From Chitinophaga pinensis (GTDB lineage: Bacteria > Bacteroidota > Bacteroidia > Chitinophagales > Chitinophagaceae), in assembly GCA_945866165.1 (NCBI GenBank), contig CAMBGO010000108.1:1-7525 (forward strand): a DNA stretch of 7,525 nt. The letters run 5' to 3'. Both the position numbers and the translations under genes were made by a program. The notes under the pieces were generated by a model, which ran no database searches, was not told the origin of the DNA, and was given only the letters and a program-made list of their open reading frames with translations. Positions 1 through 4,800 of this stretch are shown one piece after another (the first letter of the stretch is position 1; each line of letters starts with the position of its first letter).

Positions 1-1180
1 CACGATGCATTGAGATTGCGTTTTTCATATCGTGATGATACATGGATACAGGAATATGCCGCACCAGGAACACATAATTATCAGATACATACCTTTGATT
101 TAACGGCAAACGATGAAAATAATCTGCCTGAAACCATTATTCAGATAAGCGAATCTGTGAAAAAGGCAACTCATTTGCAAAGTGGCCCATTGGTAAATCT
201 TGGATTTTTCTTTTGCAGGGATTACAACCGGCTTTTGGTAACCATACACCATCTGGCAGTGGATATGGTTTCATGGCAAATTATTAAGGAAGACTTTGGC
301 AATTTACTTTTGCAATTGAAAGAAAATAAAAGCCTTGAACTGCCTTTAAAAACCGATAGTTACAAAAATTGGATTTTGGCTCATCATAGTGCTGATTACA
401 AGCACATTGCTGATAAACATAGAAACTTTTGGGAAGGATTAAACATGACCGGTACAAAAATGCTGGTCCCCGAAAACACCCCAAAACAGAAACTTTCTGC
501 ATGGAAAGACTATAAAAGGCTATGTTCATCCGTTTCGCAATCGCAGTTTATTGAAATTTCCCGAAAAAAGAAATCCAGTAAACCAGATACGTTGTTACTG
601 TATGCATTGTCAAAAGCACTGAATAAAACATTTGGCGAGGGAGTTTATGCCTGCTATACCGAAACCCATGGCCGAATCGATAATGATTTTGATCTGGATG
701 TGAGCAGAACAGTTGGCTGGTTTACAGACATGTATCCGGTTTTATTGAATACCGGTTCAAAGAATGAGAATATCGATGAATTTTTATCATTTCATGACAG
801 GGTTTATCAGCAAATAGAACGGAATAAGTCATTCCTGTGGAGTCATTATCTTCATTCAGTTTCTGATCCACGGCCTGACAGTATTGATTTTGTAGAATTT
901 AACTTTTTAGGAGAAATCAGCAATAAAGGGAAGAATCAAGTTGAGTATGTTACAGAATCAGCATTTAATTTGGGTGCTGACGCCAGTCAAAATCTCACAC
1001 CAAAAGCACGAATAATAATAGTTAGTGGTTTTGTTAATGGCAACCTTCAATTTGAGGTGTCAGCCTCGAAAACCTGTTTTTCAAGTCATACAATCAATCA
1101 ATTATTAAATGAACTGGAAGCCGCTGCAGCAGAAATTATTAATCAGCTGATAAATTCTGCACAGACTCTAAAATCAGGAG
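1..1180 (+). other. Epimerization domain (5' truncated) of the upstream NRPS
   Basis: All E-type signatures downstream of the missing first 60 or so residues are present: HHxxxDxxSW (His83, His84, Asp88, Trp92), the catalytic-glutamate motif ETHGR (Glu221), the TVGWFT motif and FNFLGE. An E domain differs from a C domain in having no DG after the His motif (here D-M-V-S-W) and in carrying the ExHGR and TVGWFT blocks. All expected catalytic residues are intact, so the residue added by the module just upstream of the window should be D-configured in the peptide. The A domain choosing that residue lies outside the window. Confidence 0.93.
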
Positions 1181-2637
1181 TTGATTTCACATATAATCAA
1201 CTTACATACAATGAAATCCATTCCATTGAGCAAGCCTATGGAGAACTCGAGGATGTTTACGGGTTGAGTCCAATGCAAAAAGGTTTATTCTATCTTGGAT
1301 TGTATAATGAAAATAATCAGTCGTATTGCGTGCAGTTTGGTGAGAAATACAAGGGCAGCCTGAATGTTGGTTTTTTTAAGGAGGCCATAATTGAAACTGT
1401 TGCTAACAACCCTTCCCTGAAAGCCATATTCAGATCGGATGTGGTTAAGGATATCCTGCAGATAATACCGAAAGATGCAGAGGTGGATTTTGAGTATATT
1501 GACCTTTCTGAAGAAAAACAAATGAACCATGCTGCCTATTGTTTGCAATACGCTGCCGACGAGCGGTCACATCCTTTTGATTTCAGTAAAGGAAAGCTAT
1601 TGCGGACCAAGCTGTTCAAATGGAATGATGATACCTATTACTTCCTGTGGACGAATCACCACATTATTCTGGATGGCTGGAGCACGAGCATATTATTAGC
1701 TGAAATAAAAAGCAGGCATAACCACAAAATGATCAATATGCCCTACATCCAGGAATCGAAACCCCTGTTTTCAGACTATATAAAATGGCTTGGTCAACAA
1801 AAAGAATCGCAGTCAATCGAATTCTGGAAACAAAAACTATATGGATATAGCCATGTTGCTGAAATAAAAAGTATGGAAAACCATACAAGCAATGAATCAG
1901 AATTTTACACGGTAGACTCAGTTTTCAACTTGTCAGTGGAGCTTACACGTTGCCTTGAAGATAAGGCTAAAAGAATGAAAACAACACTAAATACCGTTAC
2001 GCAGGCTGCTTACGGTTTATTGCTCTCCTATTACAGTAAAAACGACGATGTGGTTTTTGGTGCCATCGTTTCCGGAAGGCCTGCTCAAATTCCGGATATA
2101 CAAAAAATGGTAGGTTTATTGTTTAATACCATTCCGATGAGGGTCAAATTCCATGATAAAGGTAGGCTTTCCGAATTGTTGGGCGATATTCAAAAATATT
2201 TTATTGAAAGTCAGGATTACCATTATCTTAATGTTGCTGATTTTAATAAAATGGGATTATCGGTAAGAAATCCTATCAGAACCTTGTTAACTTTTGAAAA
2301 TTATCCAAGTGAGTTGGCCAATGACGGCTATTATGATGTTTCAGAAGAGGATAAATTCATTTTTGAACAAACCAATTATGATTTGAGTACAATCATTATC
2401 CCAGGCGATGCATTACAGTTTATTATAAAATACAATCCGCTTAAATACAATAAATCTCAAATAGATGAAATTCAATCCATGTGGGAATTAATACTTGAAT
2501 TAATAGCGAGAGATGAAGATGCGCTAATTCAGGATTTTAAAGCAAAAATGATCAGTTTAATTGTTGAAAAAGAAAAATCAGAAATTGAGAGACAGAAAAA
2601 GATGAACCTATCAAAACTTAAAAAATTTAAAAAATGA
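1..2637 (+). CDS. NRPS, 3' part (5' truncated by window): E domain - C domain - Lys-rich tail
   Basis: This is the C-terminal 878 residues of a peptide synthetase, numbered here from base 1. The frame is open at the window edge and starts inside a conserved motif (HDALRLRF, normally about 60 residues into an E/C domain), so the gene begins upstream; the TTG at base 10 is internal. Seen: an epimerization domain (about 1-385) with HHLAVDMVSW at 83-92, ETHGR at 221-225, DVSRTVGWF at 233-241 and FNFLGE at 300-305. A condensation domain follows (about 414-845) with LSPMQKGLFY near 422, HHIILDGWS at 553-561 and SGRP followed by MVGLLFNT near 691-711. The last 30 or so residues are charged and Lys-rich. 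Family knowledge: E domains racemise the carrier-bound residue, and the following C domain is of the type that takes a D-donor. There is no A or T domain after the C domain, so its acceptor must come from another protein, most likely the NRPS at 3642. The gene overlaps the next one by four bases. The product is cytosolic; no signal peptide or membrane segment is visible in this part. Confidence 0.96.
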   Translation, partial: HDALRLRFSYRDDTWIQEYAAPGTHNYQIHTFDLTANDENNLPETIIQISESVKKATHLQSGPLVNLGFFFCRDYNRLLVTIHHLAVDMVSWQIIKEDFGNLLLQLKENKSLELPLKTDSYKNWILAHHSADYKHIADKHRNFWEGLNMTGTKMLVPENTPKQKLSAWKDYKRLCSSVSQSQFIEISRKKKSSKPDTLLLYALSKALNKTFGEGVYACYTETHGRIDNDFDLDVSRTVGWFTDMYPVLLNTGSKNENIDEFLSFHDRVYQQIERNKSFLWSHYLHSVSDPRPDSIDFVEFNFLGEISNKGKNQVEYVTESAFNLGADASQNLTPKARIIIVSGFVNGNLQFEVSASKTCFSSHTINQLLNELEAAAAEIINQLINSAQTLKSGVDFTYNQLTYNEIHSIEQAYGELEDVYGLSPMQKGLFYLGLYNENNQSYCVQFGEKYKGSLNVGFFKEAIIETVANNPSLKAIFRSDVVKDILQIIPKDAEVDFEYIDLSEEKQMNHAAYCLQYAADERSHPFDFSKGKLLRTKLFKWNDDTYYFLWTNHHIILDGWSTSILLAEIKSRHNHKMINMPYIQESKPLFSDYIKWLGQQKESQSIEFWKQKLYGYSHVAEIKSMENHTSNESEFYTVDSVFNLSVELTRCLEDKAKRMKTTLNTVTQAAYGLLLSYYSKNDDVVFGAIVSGRPAQIPDIQKMVGLLFNTIPMRVKFHDKGRLSELLGDIQKYFIESQDYHYLNVADFNKMGLSVRNPIRTLLTFENYPSELANDGYYDVSEEDKFIFEQTNYDLSTIIIPGDALQFIIKYNPLKYNKSQIDEIQSMWELILELIARDEDALIQDFKAKMISLIVEKEKSEIERQKKMNLSKLKKFKK
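1240..2530 (+). other. Condensation domain at the C-terminus of the upstream NRPS (probable DCL type)
   Basis: The domain opens with LEDVYGLSPMQKGLFY, close to the 'EDIYPLSPMQEGxLFH' signature that typifies C domains following an E domain (D-donor, L-acceptor). The catalytic motif HHIILDGWS (residues 553-561) is intact, with the second His, Asp558 and Gly559 present. The SGRP...MVGLLFNTIP block is also present. The domain is complete but is followed only by a short tail, so it is a donor-side half-module that must reach an A-T on another protein. A chain-terminating or cyclising C domain is a less likely alternative, because the next NRPS begins without an active C domain. Confidence 0.88.
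2634..2637 (+). promoter_or_regulatory. ATGA stop/start overlap (translational coupling)
   Basis: The TGA stop of the upstream NRPS (2635-2637) overlaps the ATG of the dioxygenase (2634-2636). The preceding 20 bases are almost all A and T, with no GGAGG-like site, so ribosomes ending the NRPS probably re-initiate here. This links the amount of hydroxylase to that of the upstream synthetase. Confidence 0.8.
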
Positions 2638-3623
2638 AAAATAATCTTGAAAAACTAAAATCGGCAAAAGCCGTTCCCTTGGAAAACAAATCACTCACTG
2701 AAGTTAAAAGGATTAGCGAAAAGCATGGTTTTCCGGTTATGGTGCAATCCAATATGTCAGGATTAAATCTTGAACAATGGATTGGTAACAATAAAAGTTT
2801 CTGTGATGAATCGATGAAAAAATACGGAGCCATTTTGTTTAGAAATTTTAATATAAACTCAGTTGAGGATTTTACTGAATTTGTAAAGTCTCTGGGATTG
2901 CAGGCGCAGAAATATACAAACAGAACATCCCCAAGGTATTCAGTTGCAGAAAATGTTTACACTTCAACTACACAGCCTAAGACTGAAATAATTCATTTCC
3001 ACAGTGAAAATTCATATTCACAAACTCCGCCGGATAAGTTAATATTTTGTTGTATTATACCTGCGAATAGTGGTGGAGAAACACCATTGGCTGATAACAG
3101 GGTTCTTTTAAACAATATACCTGAATCTATTAAAAATAAATTCAGAAATCTGGGTGTTTTGTACAAGCGCAGGGTAAGTGATGAACTTGGCCTTGGCTGG
3201 AAAGAGATTTTTCAGGTGCAGACAAAAGAGGAGGTAGAGGAGCAGTGCAGGAAAAACGATATTGAGTTTAACTGGATTGGTGACATACTTGATTTGAGTT
3301 GGAAAGGTCCTGCCATTGTAAAACACACTGTAACAGGTGAGGAAATCTGGTTCAATCATGCATTCTTCTTTAATAAGTTTTCATACTCTGAGGACTTCCT
3401 AAGCATTTTAGAATCGGATGAGGATTTGCCCTTTTCCACCTTCTATGGTGATGGATCCGCTATTTACCAGGAAGAGTATGACCTGATAAAAAAAGCTTAT
3501 GACAGTTCTAGGGTTGATTTTCCCTGGCAAAAAGGCGATTTACTCATGGTCGATAATTATTTGATAAGCCATGCCAGAAATAGTTATGATGGTGATCGTC
3601 AGATACTGGTTTCTATTTTCTAA
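2634..3623 (+). CDS. Fe(II)/2-oxoglutarate dioxygenase, TauD/SyrP-like amino-acid beta-hydroxylase
   Basis: A complete 329-residue protein of the clavaminate synthase-like/TauD-TfdA superfamily, at the usual length for SyrP-type hydroxylases. Seen: the iron-binding HxE pair His123-Glu125 in HFHSENSYS, the family block GGETPLADNR from residue 147, and a C-terminal motif (WQKGDLLMVDNYLISHARN) carrying the distal iron ligand His313. Arg322, nine residues after His313 as in HGRxPFxGxR, should bind 2-oxoglutarate. Known of the family: SyrP hydroxylates carrier-bound Asp and AsnO hydroxylates Asn, both at the beta carbon. Inference: it hydroxylates the Asn-like residue activated by the next gene, probably on the carrier protein. 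The ATG overlaps the upstream stop (ATGA), with only A-rich sequence and no clear Shine-Dalgarno before it, which suggests translational coupling. All metal and co-substrate residues are present, so it should be active. The substrate is not proven: Asp, or free Asn, remain possible. Confidence 0.92.
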   Translation: MKNNLEKLKSAKAVPLENKSLTEVKRISEKHGFPVMVQSNMSGLNLEQWIGNNKSFCDESMKKYGAILFRNFNINSVEDFTEFVKSLGLQAQKYTNRTSPRYSVAENVYTSTTQPKTEIIHFHSENSYSQTPPDKLIFCCIIPANSGGETPLADNRVLLNNIPESIKNKFRNLGVLYKRRVSDELGLGWKEIFQVQTKEEVEEQCRKNDIEFNWIGDILDLSWKGPAIVKHTVTGEEIWFNHAFFFNKFSYSEDFLSILESDEDLPFSTFYGDGSAIYQEEYDLIKKAYDSSRVDFPWQKGDLLMVDNYLISHARNSYDGDRQILVSIF

Positions 3624-3641
3624 AGCGTTTCCCGGATAAAT
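3624..3641 (+). promoter_or_regulatory. 18-base intercistronic gap with weak GGA ribosome-binding site
   Basis: Only 18 bases separate the dioxygenase stop (TAA, 3621-3623) from the next ATG (3642). The best ribosome-binding candidate is GGAT at 3634-3637, close to the start and weak, as is common in Bacteroidota. There is no room for a promoter or terminator, so the three genes are most likely one transcript. The gap is exactly six codons and keeps the reading frame of both flanking genes. Confidence 0.55.
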
Positions 3642-4800
3642 ATGTCAACTTTTAAACTTTCAAAAAATCAGGAATTCCATTTTTTAAAAAGGGGTAGAAG
3701 TTTTCTTTTTCTTCTCTACTCATTTAATTCTGATCTTGATACTGATAGGCTAAAGGATGCTTGTGTAAAAGCCATACAGTCTGTAGAATTATTGAATTAC
3801 AAACTGGTGGATGTTTCCGCTACGTTTCCTTTACAAAGTAAGGGAACTGAAGAAGTAAATATAGATGTGACTTTTGACAATGAATTTACTATTGAAAAAT
3901 TCTATCGTTCAATTGATAATAATGATAACCAGATAAACCCCTATCAGCACAAACCTTTAGCATTATCGTTGATTAAATCTGATAGAATTTATTTAATTTT
4001 AAAAGTATCCTGTGTTTTCTTTGATAATTATTCTGCAAATCGATTTGTTCAACGGATAGCAGATATTTATTATAATCATGATATCCAATTTGAGGAAGAA
4101 ATAGATTATTTTAGTTATTCGGAATGGCAAAATGAAATATTGGCTGAAGAGGCTGCAGATGAAAATTATTACCATCTCCGATTAAGAGAAAAGGAATCGG
4201 ATTGTATAAACAGTCTGACAGATATCACAGGTTTTCCGGAAACCAAAATTCATGTGGAGGATATATGGATTGGTGATAAAAAACAATTTACCCAGGATCA
4301 GATAGCTGCGGTAACGCTCAAATTTATAGGTAACTATATTAGGGATAAAAAAATTAGTGTTGGGCTGATCCCCTATCATAGAAATCATGAAATATTAAAT
4401 GAAACTTTAGGACTTATAAATACTTCTTTACCGGTTTTTTATTCTCCTGAAGAGTGCCCCAATCTGGAGGACATAACAGCACTGCTGAATGAGGCAGCAA
4501 CCAATAGGGATAGCTTTAACTACACTTTGCTCTCTTCTGATTTTGACAATATTCAACTTGCATACTTTGAGGTTCCAAATTCTTTGTCATACATCCAATC
4601 AGGAGCCCGATTTGAAGCTTTTATGCCTGATGATGAAATTAAAGGTTTAAAGATATTATTTATTGTTTCAGATCAGCAAATATGCATTCGGGTCATTATT
4701 CCCTCAGCACAGAATAATGAATTGCCAATGCTCTTTACCGATCAGTTCCGCAACTATATGGAAACGTTTGGTATCAGCGGAAAAACAGAATTGGTAGCAA
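3642..4800 (+). other. Catalytically degenerate condensation-superfamily domain (interface-like)
   Basis: About 385-410 residues occupy the place of a C domain in front of the A domain. Recognisable C-fold landmarks are LSKNQ near the start (for LSPxQ), LDTDRLKDACVKAI (the helix that normally precedes HHxxLR), LKVSCVFFDNYSANRF (for HHxxxDGxS) and a GLIPYHRNHEILNETLGLINTSLPV-like block, shown as IPYHRN...LINTSLPV, for SGRP...FvNTLP. Both His of the catalytic motif are replaced (Ser123, Cys124); Asp128 is kept and the Gly is Asn129. It therefore should not catalyse condensation. By analogy with the glycopeptide X domain and the siderophore interface domain, it may dock a tailoring enzyme. Placing it in that specific subfamily is inference. 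Confidence 0.72.

Noticed and set aside
10..12. TTG at base 10 as the start of the first gene
   Set aside because: The frame is open to base 1, and the codons around it encode a conserved internal E-domain motif (HDALRLRF); the gene is cut by the window edge.
284..529. Reverse-strand open frame, and similar ones at 1285-1548, 2627-2833, 3108-3359, 4182-4388, 5585-5851, 6160-6424 and 7091-7291
   Set aside because: All lie opposite strongly supported NRPS or dioxygenase coding sequence. Their translations show no recognisable domain and they are short.
1240..2530. Terminal C domain of the first NRPS as a cyclising release domain
   Set aside because: Its opening motif is that of a D-donor C domain following E, and the next NRPS lacks a working C domain, so an elongation role fits better.
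2600..2640. AT-rich run before the dioxygenase as a promoter or terminator
   Set aside because: It is inside coding sequence for the Lys-rich tail (AAA codons), shows no hairpin by eye, and the ATGA overlap points to co-translation.
3642..4800. The first 1.2 kb of the downstream NRPS as a decayed pseudogene or a frameshifted active C domain
   Set aside because: The frame is continuous into the A domain with no stop, and C-fold landmarks run through the whole stretch in one frame. Only the catalytic residues are changed.
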